A stretch of DNA of 64,000 nt, from the NCBI RefSeq assembly GCF_000739615.1, contig NZ_BATP01000022.1:1-64000 (forward strand). Direction: 5' to 3'. Positions 26,065 through 34,714 of this stretch are shown here, piece by piece (positions within the stretch are counted from its first letter, which is position 1; each line of letters opens with the position of its first letter). The position numbers and the translations under genes were made by a program. A model generated the notes under the pieces. That model was given only the letters and a program-made list of their open reading frames with translations. It was not told the DNA's origin and searched no databases. The DNA comes from Haloferula sp. BvORR071. GTDB taxonomy: Bacteria > Verrucomicrobiota > Verrucomicrobiia > Verrucomicrobiales > Akkermansiaceae.

Positions 26065-28842
26065 ATGAAAAAGAAGACCCTCGCGGCGTTTTTCTTGTAT
26101 TCGCTTTTGGTCCCGGGCTCCGCCTGGGCCGCGCTTGATCCGAATGCCCCGGAACTCCTCTCGATCGCCATCAGCCCGAATCCGGTGGATGTCAGCAGCG
26201 GCCAAGAGACCATCACCGTCACGGTGCGGATCACCGACAACGAGGACGGCTTTTCCAATGGGAATCTGGATATCTACAATCCAGATGGAAATTTTGTGCG
26301 AACCGGATTCTTCGCCGCCAGCTCGCGGATCAGCGGCACTGCGGCGGACGGGATTTATCAGGTGGGGGTGGAGATCCCGGGGCATGTGATCCCGGGGACA
26401 TGGCGGGTGGATGCCACCTTGCGCGACGGCACTTCCCACGTGCAGAACTACGGACCGGATAACCAAGAGTTTCCGGTGCCCGCCGCCCGTTACTTCCAGG
26501 TGGTAAACAACGGCACGGTGGATGCCGATGAGCCGGCACTGCTCGACTGCGCACTCAGCCCGAGTGCACCACCGGGAGGCACAGTGAAAATGGACCTTCA
26601 CGTGAGCGACCCGGTCTCCGGGTTCAGCTACGGCTTCCCCTATTTCTACGGTCCTGGTGGAGTGTATATCCCGGAGATGACGCTCCAATTCGACGAGTTC
26701 GAGCGGACCTCGGGCGACGAGAATGATGGCAACTACCACCTGGAAGTGGCAGTTCCGGAGGATGCGCCGACCGGGCCTTATAGCCTGCTCTTTTACTTCG
26801 TGGACCAAGCCGGTAATTCAGGCTTCGCCAACGCGGGCAATCTCACCGTGAGTGCTGGCGGCACCCAGCCCTACTCGCTGGGCAACGCTACGGATGCGGT
26901 GCACCTGCCCTGGACCAGCAGCGCCCCGGCCTGGATCTATCAGACGGATGTGAGCCATGACGGAGCGGACGCGGCGCGGAGCGGCCCGACGACGCACAAT
27001 GGCGAGAGCGTGATGGAAACCTTCCTCCCGAATGCCGGCACACTGAGCTTCTGGTGGCGTACGGATTCGGAAGCGGGCCTCGACTGGCTGAGCCTGGATG
27101 TGCTGGGCACCGGCCAGCATCTGGCGATCAGCGGAGACAGCGGCTGGACTCAACAGACGGTCACCATCCCGGCAGGCGGCCGCACGGTGCGCTGGACTTA
27201 CAAGAAGAGCACTTCCGGTTCAGCCGGACAGGACTGCGGCTGGGTGGATGAGATTCGCTTCATCGCGGATGAAGACGCGGAACTCCCCTCACTGCAGAAC
27301 CTGATCATCTCGCCAAGGCTGGCGGACATCTCGGCGGGTTCCCAGCAGATGACCTTCAAGATCGTGGCCACGGACGACAACAAGGGCGTGGCCGGTGGCA
27401 ACCTGCGGGTCTACGATCCCTTCTCGAACGAGTTCCTCTCCTTCTCCTTCGACGAAGGCAGCCGCACGAGCGGCGATGCCCAGCAAGGGACCTACACTCT
27501 GAATGCGATGATTCCCTTCGGCGTCTCGCCTGGCATCTGGCGGGTGGAAGTCGATCTGATCGAGGCGGATACCGCGGCCTTCAACAACTACGGGCCACGG
27601 GCCAATAGTTTCCCGAATCCGGGCGAGGAGAGCTTCCAAGTCTCCGACGGCTCGGTAGGCGATACCAACGCTCCTGCGATCATTTCATCCGCACTGAATC
27701 CAAGTGTCGTGGACATCACCGCGGGCGCGGGCAATATCACGCTCACCCTTGAGATCACGGACGAGGGCTCGGGCTTCAGGCAAGGCAACATCGGGGTGTA
27801 TACCTCCGGGCCGGACAACTGGACGGGTGCGACTTTCTTCGACTCGGGAAGCCGCATCTCCGGTGATGAGCTTGATGGCATCTATCAGATCACTCTGCCG
27901 GTGGCGGCCTTCGGCCCGGCTGGCACTTGGCGGATCGGAGCCTCGCTGGTGGACTGGGATGGCAACCAACGCGACTATGCCCCGACGGTGGACCTGCCCG
28001 GCGACGAAAGCTTCACGGTGATCAACGATGGCCAGCAGGACACGACCAAGCCGATCGTCGAATCGATCGATATCACGCCGGTAGGTGTGGACATCACGAA
28101 TGGTCCCGCGCAGATCACGATCACAGCGACGATCAAAGATGAGCTCAGCGGGATCCGCGATGCTATCCTCTTCTTCTACAACCCCAACGGACTGCTGGTG
28201 GACAGCTTCACCAAGAGCCTGGACGCAAGCAATCGTGTCAGCGGCGATGACCATACCGGCACCTACCAGCTTACGGTGATAATCCCACAGGGTGCGGTCA
28301 CCGGCCAATGGGAGGTAACCACTTTCCTCCGGGATCATGTCGGCGAAACGCGCTCCCACGGTAGCGGAGCAGATGCCTACCCGCAGGTCGGCGACGGGAA
28401 GTTCTCAGTCGGCACCGGCGGTGGGGGCGGAGGTTCGACCTATGCGAATTTCATCAACCTCTATCACCTCAGCGGCGACCAAGCCCTGCCCGCCGCCGAC
28501 CCGGATGGGGACGGCCTGAACAATGCGACGGAACTGATGCTGGGCACCGATCCCACCAGCAGCGCCGGCAACGCCCGGAACCTGATCACGGTGACCAGGG
28601 ATGCGACCCACCTGCACCTGTTTTTCACCATCGATCCATCCCTGGACGTGGACGAGGATGGCAACTACCTGAAGATCGGGGGCGGCAGCCTGCCTCTCCG
28701 CATGACGGGGCAGACCGCGAGCTCGCCGAATGGGCCGTGGACCGAAGTCCTGCCAGTCCAGATCAATGGCAGCACCTACCGGATCAGCCGGGCCATCAAC
28801 AGCTCGTCCAAGGGTTGCCTGCGGCTGTATTTCCCGGATTGA
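26065..28842 (+). CDS. Large secreted protein with five Ig-like repeats, a carbohydrate-binding-like insert and a calcium-site tail
   Basis: The 925-residue product has a signal peptide ending SAWA near residue 22. Five repeats of roughly 115-125 residues each begin with a line like LSIAISPNPVDVSSG, followed by VRITDNEDGFSNGNL, with counterparts starting near residues 27, 153, 408, 535 and 663. A jelly-roll-like insert with TLSFWWRTDSEAGLDWLSLD sits between repeats two and three. Near the C-terminus, after a glycine run, ADPDGDGLNNATELMLGTDP looks like a type-3 repeat calcium site, common at the end of secreted verrucomicrobial proteins. It is probably a cell-surface or extracellular adhesive or polysaccharide-binding protein. 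Neighbours give no further clue. Confidence 0.8.
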   Translation: MKKKTLAAFFLYSLLVPGSAWAALDPNAPELLSIAISPNPVDVSSGQETITVTVRITDNEDGFSNGNLDIYNPDGNFVRTGFFAASSRISGTAADGIYQVGVEIPGHVIPGTWRVDATLRDGTSHVQNYGPDNQEFPVPAARYFQVVNNGTVDADEPALLDCALSPSAPPGGTVKMDLHVSDPVSGFSYGFPYFYGPGGVYIPEMTLQFDEFERTSGDENDGNYHLEVAVPEDAPTGPYSLLFYFVDQAGNSGFANAGNLTVSAGGTQPYSLGNATDAVHLPWTSSAPAWIYQTDVSHDGADAARSGPTTHNGESVMETFLPNAGTLSFWWRTDSEAGLDWLSLDVLGTGQHLAISGDSGWTQQTVTIPAGGRTVRWTYKKSTSGSAGQDCGWVDEIRFIADEDAELPSLQNLIISPRLADISAGSQQMTFKIVATDDNKGVAGGNLRVYDPFSNEFLSFSFDEGSRTSGDAQQGTYTLNAMIPFGVSPGIWRVEVDLIEADTAAFNNYGPRANSFPNPGEESFQVSDGSVGDTNAPAIISSALNPSVVDITAGAGNITLTLEITDEGSGFRQGNIGVYTSGPDNWTGATFFDSGSRISGDELDGIYQITLPVAAFGPAGTWRIGASLVDWDGNQRDYAPTVDLPGDESFTVINDGQQDTTKPIVESIDITPVGVDITNGPAQITITATIKDELSGIRDAILFFYNPNGLLVDSFTKSLDASNRVSGDDHTGTYQLTVIIPQGAVTGQWEVTTFLRDHVGETRSHGSGADAYPQVGDGKFSVGTGGGGGGSTYANFINLYHLSGDQALPAADPDGDGLNNATELMLGTDPTSSAGNARNLITVTRDATHLHLFFTIDPSLDVDEDGNYLKIGGGSLPLRMTGQTASSPNGPWTEVLPVQINGSTYRISRAINSSSKGCLRLYFPD

Positions 28843-28961
28843 GACCAACATAAGTTCCCCGCAGGCAGCAAGGTGTGCGGGTGCGGTGAATTCGCCGTGA
28901 AGCTACTGGCCCTGGTTGCCATCGAGGCACAGGGACGGCTATAAGGCGGGGAAACCCACCC

Positions 28962-29447
28962 ATGCTGCTCGGCACCCACATCCTGTTGCCCGTCTGCGGC
29001 GGCCTCGCCTTGGACAATGCGTCCCTGCGCCAAGGTCGTGGCTACTTCCTCCCGCTGTGGTCACTGGCGGTGATCGGGCTTTTCGGCGCGCTGCCGGACC
29101 TGTGTTGTCCTCACTTGGAACTGGATGCCCGCTATACCAGCTGGTCGCACACGGTGTGGTTCATGGCGGGGCTGATCCCGGTGTGTGCGATGGTCGCCAG
29201 CTTTTTCCCGAAGCAGGGTCGCTGGTGGGTTGCCCTTTTCTGTTGGCTTGCCGCAGCCCTGCACCTCGCCGGGGATGCCGTCGCGGGTGGCATCGCCTGG
29301 CTCTATCCGTGGCGGTCGGACGTGATTGGGAAATACTATATTCCCGCCGGCCTGTGGTGGTTCGTCTCGGACATCATCTTCGTCTTGCTGACTTGGTTCT
29401 TGATCCGCTTGCGCCCGCACTCCGAGGCGCGGGGCATCAAGGCCTGA
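28962..29447 (+). CDS. DUF457-type membrane-bound metal-dependent hydrolase-like protein
   Basis: The 161-residue product has four or so membrane helices. Conserved histidine motifs of the YdjM/DUF457 group are visible: THILLPV at residue 5, GALPDL near 43, SWSHTVWF near 61, and LHLAGDAVAGGIAWLYPW near 104. The family has a phosphatase-like metal site, but the substrate is unknown. Its 3' end overlaps the end of the convergent minus-strand gene by 112 bases, a large overlap for two real genes. Confidence 0.8.
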   Translation: MLLGTHILLPVCGGLALDNASLRQGRGYFLPLWSLAVIGLFGALPDLCCPHLELDARYTSWSHTVWFMAGLIPVCAMVASFFPKQGRWWVALFCWLAAALHLAGDAVAGGIAWLYPWRSDVIGKYYIPAGLWWFVSDIIFVLLTWFLIRLRPHSEARGIKA

Positions 29448-29935
29448 TCGATGCCGAGGATCCGCTGGACCCAGGCATCGAGCGCGCGCTTCACGGCGAC
29501 AGGCATCCGTCTGGAGGTCCAGGCGGCCTTCAGGAGCTTGCCGACGCGCTGCTCCTCGCTGCCTGAAAGACCGGTGAAGGACATGCCCTGTTCTCCGCGC
29601 AGCCAGCGGGCAAAGGGAGTATTTTTCGCGGCGGCAGCTGCCCCGAAATGGGCCGTCAGGTAGTCGCGGGGAATGATCAGGATTTCCGCCTCATGGTGGC
29701 CGGGCAGGCGGGTCCACTTCCAGGGCTCGCCCTCCTGCCCGCCGAAGCAGCCGAAGAGGCCCTCCTTCAGGAAGATGCGGTGGTCTTTGCCCCAAATCAC
29801 GCCCTCGCCCGAGGCATTCACCCAGAGCCAAAGCTCGTCGTGGAGGCGGTGCTGCCAACGCCGCGAGGCCCCACGGAGGTCCCCCCGCAGACTCCACGCC
29901 TCAAAGCCATCTCCTTGCCACCAGCAGTCGAACAT
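29336..29935 (-). CDS. Probable AraC-type sensor domain without DNA-binding part
   Basis: The product is about 199 residues from the ATG at 29935 (an in-frame GTG lies at 29941, and AAGG precedes both). The first 150 residues resemble the cupin-like ligand domain of AraC-family regulators: ELWLWVNASGEGVIWGK, then LIIPRDYLTAHFGAA, and VGKLLKAAWTSRRMPVAVK near the point where the helix-turn-helix normally follows. Instead it ends within 50 residues in a lysine/arginine-rich tail that is antisense to the DUF457 gene. Either the gene was truncated, a frameshift was introduced, or it is a natural stand-alone sensor. The match to AraC is by pattern only. Confidence 0.45.
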   Translation of the reverse strand: MFDCWWQGDGFEAWSLRGDLRGASRRWQHRLHDELWLWVNASGEGVIWGKDHRIFLKEGLFGCFGGQEGEPWKWTRLPGHHEAEILIIPRDYLTAHFGAAAAAKNTPFARWLRGEQGMSFTGLSGSEEQRVGKLLKAAWTSRRMPVAVKRALDAWVQRILGIDQALMPRASECGRKRIKNQVSKTKMMSETNHHRPAGI

Positions 29936-30034
29936 GGCCACACCTTATTGAGAATCGATCGCAACAGCAAGAGGAATGACTGGGCCCTGTTTCTCATTGC
30001 CTGCGCGTCTCCTGCCCATTCCAAACACGCAAAA

Positions 30035-30056
30035 GGCCGGAGCAAACGCCCCGGCC
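30035..30056 (-). terminator. Intrinsic terminator of trxA
   Basis: Read on the minus strand, GGCCGGGG, loop CGTTTG, then CTCCGGCC (one G-T pair) is followed by TTTT. It lies 35 bases past the trxA stop. Confidence 0.8.
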
Positions 30057-30090
30057 TCTTGAAAATTCTCACTGACAGTCAGCAAGTCGC

Positions 30091-30411
30091 TCAGGCCAGT
30101 GCCAGCAGCTTCTGCTTGAGCATGTCCTTGGTGACATTTGCGCCGACGATCTGGTCCTTGACCTCGCCGCCCTTGAAGAAGAGCAGCAGCGGGATCGAGC
30201 GGACGCCGTACTTCACTGCCAGGTCACGGGCTTCGTCGACATTCACTTTGCCGACCTTGGCCTGGCCTTCGACTTCACCGGAAAGCTGGTCGATGACCGG
30301 GCCGATCATCTTGCAAGGTCCGCACCACTCCGCCCAGAAGTCCACCAGGACAGGTTGGTCAGAATCGATGACTTCGGACTGGAAATTGCTTTCGTTGAAT
30401 TGCTGAGCCAT
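30091..30411 (-). CDS. trxA: Thioredoxin
   Basis: The 106-residue cytoplasmic redox protein has the active site WAEWCGPCKMIGP near residue 27 and the cis-proline loop RSIPLLLFFKGG near residue 71. It reduces disulfides in ribonucleotide reductase, peroxiredoxins and other targets, using thioredoxin reductase (not in this window). The length and motif order match standard TrxA. It is followed by a good terminator and preceded on the same strand by a micropeptide gene and a proline-rich membrane protein. Confidence 0.96.
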   Translation of the reverse strand: MAQQFNESNFQSEVIDSDQPVLVDFWAEWCGPCKMIGPVIDQLSGEVEGQAKVGKVNVDEARDLAVKYGVRSIPLLLFFKGGEVKDQIVGANVTKDMLKQKLLALA

Positions 30412-30504
30412 GCGCGGAAGGTGGAGGCCAAGCCGTAAAAGTCAAGGGCCGCCCTGCCGCGGATTGCGACGGGACGGCCCTGAAAGGAATCGTAAAACTA
30501 ATCT

Positions 30505-30585
30505 TCAGACCGGCAGGTTGCCAGCCATGATCGCGAGAGCGAGAACGGCGGCACCCAGCAGGAAGGTGATGATTGGATAGATCAT
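30505..30585 (-). CDS. Putative 26-residue membrane micropeptide
   Basis: An ATG-to-TGA frame encodes MIYPIITFLLGAAVLALAIM and six more residues, nearly all one membrane helix. It lies 31 bases after the stop of the proline-rich membrane gene and 93 bases before trxA. Its sequence resembles the C-terminal anchor of that upstream protein (MVLSIVGFLGAAAVVIFQIM), so it could be a small duplicated or split-off anchor. No Shine-Dalgarno is visible. Similarity to its neighbour is the main support. Confidence 0.4.
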   Translation of the reverse strand: MIYPIITFLLGAAVLALAIMAGNLPV

Positions 30586-30616
30586 GATCGTGTCGTGAAA
30601 GGCGTTGATGCCGGAA

Positions 30617-31249
30617 TTATTCGCCGAAGATTTTGGAGATTTCCCCACCCGTCCAGATGTTGGACGTCATGATTTGGAAGATCACCACAGCGGCGGCACC
30701 GAGGAAGCCGACGATGGAAAGGACCATCGGGACGGTCTCGTTGCCCTCTTCCTCGTCATCATCCATGGTGCGGATGGTGGCGGCCTGACTCAGCGAAGCG
30801 CCGGCGGTGCCGAGCGGCTGGGTCGGCGGCTGAAGTTGCACGGTGGCCTTCGGCAGGGAAACGGTGCCAGCAGGGCCGCCAAGCGGCACGGTGCGGGCCG
30901 GAGCTGCGGCAGGAGCGCCGGGAGTATTGATGCGGATCGTCGGGGCCGGGGCACCGGGAGCGGTCGGAGCACCCGCGGGGCGCAGCGCGATCGTCGGGGC
31001 CGGGGCAGGAGCCTTCGGAGCACCACCCACGGTCGGCGGGCCGACGCTAGGAGCCGGGGGAGCACCGAGGCCGGAAGGCATCGGCGGCTTGGTCGCGGCG
31101 ACCACCGGAGCGTTCGGCGTGGCCGGCGGGGCATCGGAAGCCTTGAGAGTCACGCGGACGGTTTCCTTCTTCAGAGGAATCGAGGAAGTCTGCTTGGGTG
31201 CCGGGATCGAGGACGTCTGCCTCGGTGGCGGGATTTCGTTTTCGCTCAT
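30617..31249 (-). CDS. Proline/alanine-rich protein with C-terminal membrane anchor
   Basis: The 210-residue product starts MSENEIPPPRQTSSIPAPK. Most of it is low-complexity, proline-, alanine- and threonine-rich sequence (TPGAPAAAPARTVPLGGP is typical), predicted to be disordered. An acidic patch DDDEEEGNE near residue 164 precedes a single C-terminal membrane helix (MVLSIVGFLGAAAVVIFQIM). There is no signal peptide, so it would be tail-anchored with the disordered part in the cytoplasm. No family is recognised. Two short repeats of the form RQTSSIPAPKQTSSIPLKK lie at the start. Confidence 0.7.
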   Translation of the reverse strand: MSENEIPPPRQTSSIPAPKQTSSIPLKKETVRVTLKASDAPPATPNAPVVAATKPPMPSGLGAPPAPSVGPPTVGGAPKAPAPAPTIALRPAGAPTAPGAPAPTIRINTPGAPAAAPARTVPLGGPAGTVSLPKATVQLQPPTQPLGTAGASLSQAATIRTMDDDEEEGNETVPMVLSIVGFLGAAAVVIFQIMTSNIWTGGEISKIFGE

Positions 31250-31542
31250 TGCTAGGCTTTTTGGGATTGCAGGTTGGGAAAACCAACCAATCCGGCGAGG
31301 GGCTGTCAAATAGACTTCGCGCGAGTGGGACGATTTCGACAGCGCCGCGGGACAAATTGCGGATCTTGTATTTACGGGGTCTTCGGAACCGGGGGCTACG
31401 TGAAGGAAGCGCGGCGACAAGACCGGAAAGTTAGGTGCCAAGGCGGGCTCCGGAAATTCAGGATTCGTGAAGCACGGCAACGCTTCCGTCACCTGTCCTT
31501 CGTGAGCTTGACCGGCCACGGGAGGGGTTTTCACTTGGCTCA

Positions 31543-32901
31543 ATGCCCTCGCGACGCGCTTTCCTCGGGACCACCGGTCTCGCCTTCCTTGGCCTCCAAC
31601 GCTACACGCTCGCCCATGATGGCGGGGCGGGTCGACTGATCGAACCCTTCGGGCCGCTGATCCCGGATCCGGATGGTATCCTCGATCTGCCGCAGGGCTT
31701 TTCCTACAAGGTTCTCGCCCGTCGCGGCGAGCCGATGAGCGATGGCTTCAAGGTGCCGGGCCAGCCGGACGGGATGGCGGCCTTCGCCGGGCCGGATGGC
31801 AAGGTGGTGCTGGTCTGCAATCACGAGCTGGGTCTGACGCAAGCGGACTGGGGTCCCTTCGCGGACAACACGCGTCTGCCCGCCGGCTTCGATCCGGCGC
31901 TGGCCTACAATCCGGGGGATGCCGGGGTGAACCCTGCCATGGGCGGCACCTCGAACCTGGTCTTCGATCCGGCCAAGGGTGAGAAGATTTCGCACTTCCT
32001 CTCGCTCTTCGGCACGGACCGCAACTGCGCCGGCGGGAAGGTGGGCGACCACTGGATCACCTGCGAGGAGCCGGACGATATGCTGACCACCCGCGGCAAA
32101 CTCCACGGCTGGTGCTACGCCGTGAAGGCGACCGCCACTCCCGGCCTGCAGAAGCCAGTGCCGCTCAAGGCCCTCGGCCGCTTCCGCCATGAGGCGGTGG
32201 CACTCGATCCGAAGACCGGGATCCTCTACCTGACCGAAGACCGCGACGATGGTTTGCTCTACCGCTTCGTCCCGAAGACCGCGGGCAGTCTCACCGAGGG
32301 CAAGCTCCAGGCGCTGGCAGTGGTGAACCGCCCGTCCGTGCACCTGCGGAATTACCGTGCTGACTCCGCATGGCCGGTGCCGGGCGAGGAGATCGTGGCC
32401 ACGTGGATCGATCTGGATGACATCGAATCGGCGAAGGATGACCTGCGGGTGCGCGGCAACGATGCCGGAGCCGCGCGCTTCCCGCGCTCCGAGGGGATCC
32501 ATCTTGCCGACGGAGCCTTCTACATCTGCTGCACCAACGGCGGCCCTAACAAGCGCGGGCAGATCTTCCGCCTGACGCCTTCCGGGCACCCGGACCAACC
32601 GGACCACCTGACGCTCTTCCTGCAACCGGAGGCAAACGACCTTCTCACCAACGGCGACAATCTCTGCCCCGCGCCCTGGGGTGGCATCGTGATCTGCGAG
32701 GACCTGGTCGATGAGCCGAAGCCGGCCGCCCATGTCCGCTGCGTGACCCCGGAAGGGAAGATCATGACCTTGGCCCGGAATCCGGCTGATGGAGAATTTG
32801 CCGGCTGCTGCTTCGCGCCGGATGGGAAGTGGTTCTTCGTGAATCTCCAGACGCGGGGGATGACAGTGGCTGTGACGGGGCCTTGGGAGAAGGCGGTGTG
32901 A
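31543..32901 (+). CDS. PhoX-family (DUF839) exported phosphatase-like protein
   Basis: The 452-residue product begins with a twin-arginine signal (SRRAFLGTTGLAFLGL), so it is folded in the cytoplasm and exported by Tat. The body has PhoX-type blocks: PQGFSYKVLARRGEPMSDG, VLVCNHELG, WITCEEPDD, FRHEAVALDPKTGILYLTED, RSEGIHLADGAFYIC, and GDNLCPAPWGGIVICEDLVD. PhoX proteins are calcium/iron-dependent alkaline phosphatases that free phosphate from organic esters. The residues that bind metal appear present, but some DUF839 proteins are not phosphatases. No phosphate-regulon genes are adjacent. Confidence 0.85.
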   Translation: MPSRRAFLGTTGLAFLGLQRYTLAHDGGAGRLIEPFGPLIPDPDGILDLPQGFSYKVLARRGEPMSDGFKVPGQPDGMAAFAGPDGKVVLVCNHELGLTQADWGPFADNTRLPAGFDPALAYNPGDAGVNPAMGGTSNLVFDPAKGEKISHFLSLFGTDRNCAGGKVGDHWITCEEPDDMLTTRGKLHGWCYAVKATATPGLQKPVPLKALGRFRHEAVALDPKTGILYLTEDRDDGLLYRFVPKTAGSLTEGKLQALAVVNRPSVHLRNYRADSAWPVPGEEIVATWIDLDDIESAKDDLRVRGNDAGAARFPRSEGIHLADGAFYICCTNGGPNKRGQIFRLTPSGHPDQPDHLTLFLQPEANDLLTNGDNLCPAPWGGIVICEDLVDEPKPAAHVRCVTPEGKIMTLARNPADGEFAGCCFAPDGKWFFVNLQTRGMTVAVTGPWEKAV

Positions 32902-32995
32902 CCCCCTGCGAATCGCCGGGCTTGAAAGCGACTTTGAATGGAATGTCGGGGGTGGGGCCTTGCCCTACCCCCCGGGGTCTGCTAAACAAGCTCCG

Positions 32996-33721
32996 ATGTT
33001 CGCAGGGCGGAAGCTGATCTTTGTTTCCTACAGCCGGAAGGATCGCAGGGTGGTGAACAAGCTGCAAAAGGTCTTGGGAATCGGGAGCGCCAAGCCACGG
33101 CAGGGCCTCAACTCCAGCATGCCCGGCAACGACTGGGGCAACGAAATCACCCCCTACCTCGGAGAGGCGGATGTCGTGTTGCTATGCTGGTCGCGCCATG
33201 CCGCCGGAGACGATTCGGTGAGGAAGGATTATCTGGGGGCGATCGGCATGGGTAAACAGGTCGTCCCCCTGTGCTTGGACGATCTCGCGCTGCCGGAAGA
33301 GCTTGCAGGCTTCGAGTCCATTTCCCGCGAAACTTCCCCCTACGAGGAGCTCGTGCGCGTTTCCCGCGGAGCCTTCTCCCCTGAGAAACTCTTGCGCGCG
33401 GTTTGTGGCTACATCACGGTCGCGCTCGGAGCGGTGTTATTGCTAGCGCTGGGTTTCCAAGCGCTAATGCTGGGTCTTCAGGCCTTATACCTGCTGCTGG
33501 GCCTCACGGAATACCACCTTAAAGCGGCTGGCTGTGGAGATGAGTTCATCACCCTGATCTTTGCGGCGGAACTGGCAGCCATTGTGATTGCAGCCAGTTG
33601 GGTCCCCCGGGCTTGGAAGAGGCTGAAAATGAAAGCAAGCCCGGCGGGTGTTCTGCGCCTGAGCCAGACTGAACTGGACCTCCGCAGTGAGTTCCGAAGG
33701 CTGGTAGTGGCGGAACCGTGA
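32996..33721 (+). CDS. TIR-domain membrane protein
   Basis: The 241-residue product opens with a TIR fold: LIFVSYSRKDRRVVNKLQKV (beta-A and box 1), a NDWGNEITPYLGEADVVLLC segment, then CWSRHAAGDDSVRKDYLGAI and GKQVVPLCLDD. After about 140 residues come two membrane helices (VALGAVLLLALGFQALMLGL and LIFAAELAAIVIAASW). The glutamate that catalyses NAD cleavage in active bacterial TIRs normally lies in the SxxV/WxxxE stretch; here the matching sequence SVRKDYLGA has aspartate or tyrosine at that place. The TIR may therefore be a protein-interaction module. It is followed after 10 bases by a DUF1444 lipoprotein gene. An upstream start at 32960 is less likely. Confidence 0.82.
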   Translation: MFAGRKLIFVSYSRKDRRVVNKLQKVLGIGSAKPRQGLNSSMPGNDWGNEITPYLGEADVVLLCWSRHAAGDDSVRKDYLGAIGMGKQVVPLCLDDLALPEELAGFESISRETSPYEELVRVSRGAFSPEKLLRAVCGYITVALGAVLLLALGFQALMLGLQALYLLLGLTEYHLKAAGCGDEFITLIFAAELAAIVIAASWVPRAWKRLKMKASPAGVLRLSQTELDLRSEFRRLVVAEP

Positions 33722-33731
33722 GTGGAGAGCG

Positions 33732-34655
33732 ATGATACCGTCCGCCCGCCTAGCACTTCTCCTCACCTCGCTACTGATGTTGGCGGGCTGCGACAAGCAG
33801 CAGGCACCGGGAGCGGCGGAGCTGCAGCCGCGGCCGGTGCAAACGTCCTCGCATCAAGCGGCGATCTTGGATCCCACCGAGTTCACCCAAGAGGTGGTCA
33901 AGGCATACCGCAAAAAAGACTCCTCGCTGACGGTGGAGGTCACGGGCGAATTTGAACTCAAGGTCTCCATGCCGGGCAGCAAGGAACTCCGGACCTACCT
34001 CGACAATACCTATGCCCTCTACAAGCAGGATCCGGCCGCCAAGGACGAGTTCGTGGGTAAGCTGATTGATGGCGGCTTGCAGGCACTCCGCGAGCAAGAC
34101 AAGCCGCTGGAAAAGAGCCGCATCGTCCCGGTGATCAAGGACAAGGCTTGGCTGGGAGAGATGCGGAAGCTTTCGGGTGAACGCGGAGACAAGAAACCCT
34201 TGGATCTGTACCATGAGGACCTCAACGACGAACTGGTGATCGCTTTCGCGGAAGACAGCGATACCGGCGTCCGCTATCTGGAGAAAGAGGCCTTTGTGGA
34301 AGCCGGGCTCGACCTCAAGGAACTGCGGAAGCTGGCAGTGGAAAACTTGAATCAACTGCTACCAGAGATCGAACGCACGGGAGCGGACGGCTACTACATG
34401 CTCACCGCAGGTGGCACCTATGAAGCCAGCCTGCTGCTCTTCGAGAACATCTGGAAACCCGATCAGCTGCCGGTGAAGGGAGAGATCGTAGTGGCAATTC
34501 CGGCCCGCGATACTCTGCTTGTCACAGGCAGCGACGACGCGGAGGGCCTCGTCAAGATGAAGGCGGCCGTGGCCAAGATCACCGATGCAGAAACCTACCG
34601 CCTCACGACGACCTTGTTCGTCTATCGCGAGGGCAAGTTCGTGAAGTTCGAGTGA
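33732..34655 (+). CDS. DUF1444-family lipoprotein
   Basis: The 307-residue protein has a lipobox (LLMLAGCDK) and so is probably exported and lipid-modified. From about residue 45 it follows the DUF1444 pattern: DPTEFTQEVVKAYRKKDSSL, RIVPVIKDKAWLGEMRKL, ELVIAFAEDSDTGVRYLEKE and GEIVVAIPARDTLLVTGS. DUF1444 proteins (YtpQ in Bacillus) are of unknown function and are normally cytoplasmic, so a lipoprotein form is unusual. It starts 10 bases after the TIR gene and is paralogous to the gene at 35297. A cotranscribed unit is likely. Confidence 0.85.
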   Translation: MIPSARLALLLTSLLMLAGCDKQQAPGAAELQPRPVQTSSHQAAILDPTEFTQEVVKAYRKKDSSLTVEVTGEFELKVSMPGSKELRTYLDNTYALYKQDPAAKDEFVGKLIDGGLQALREQDKPLEKSRIVPVIKDKAWLGEMRKLSGERGDKKPLDLYHEDLNDELVIAFAEDSDTGVRYLEKEAFVEAGLDLKELRKLAVENLNQLLPEIERTGADGYYMLTAGGTYEASLLLFENIWKPDQLPVKGEIVVAIPARDTLLVTGSDDAEGLVKMKAAVAKITDAETYRLTTTLFVYREGKFVKFE

Positions 34656-34714
34656 AGGAGGAAGGGACCTTTCGCGCCTGGAGAGATGGCGCATGCCGCC
34701 CACGTAGCTCGAGC

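Noticed and set aside
29931-29965. Fur-box-like sequence before the AraC-like gene
   Set aside because: TTGAGAATCGAT only loosely resembles a Fur site and the gene is not clearly iron-related.
32948-32972. GC-rich hairpin upstream of the TIR gene
   Set aside because: The stem is near-perfect but lacks a T tract and lies in G/C homopolymer-like sequence, so it is not called as a terminator or a regulator site.
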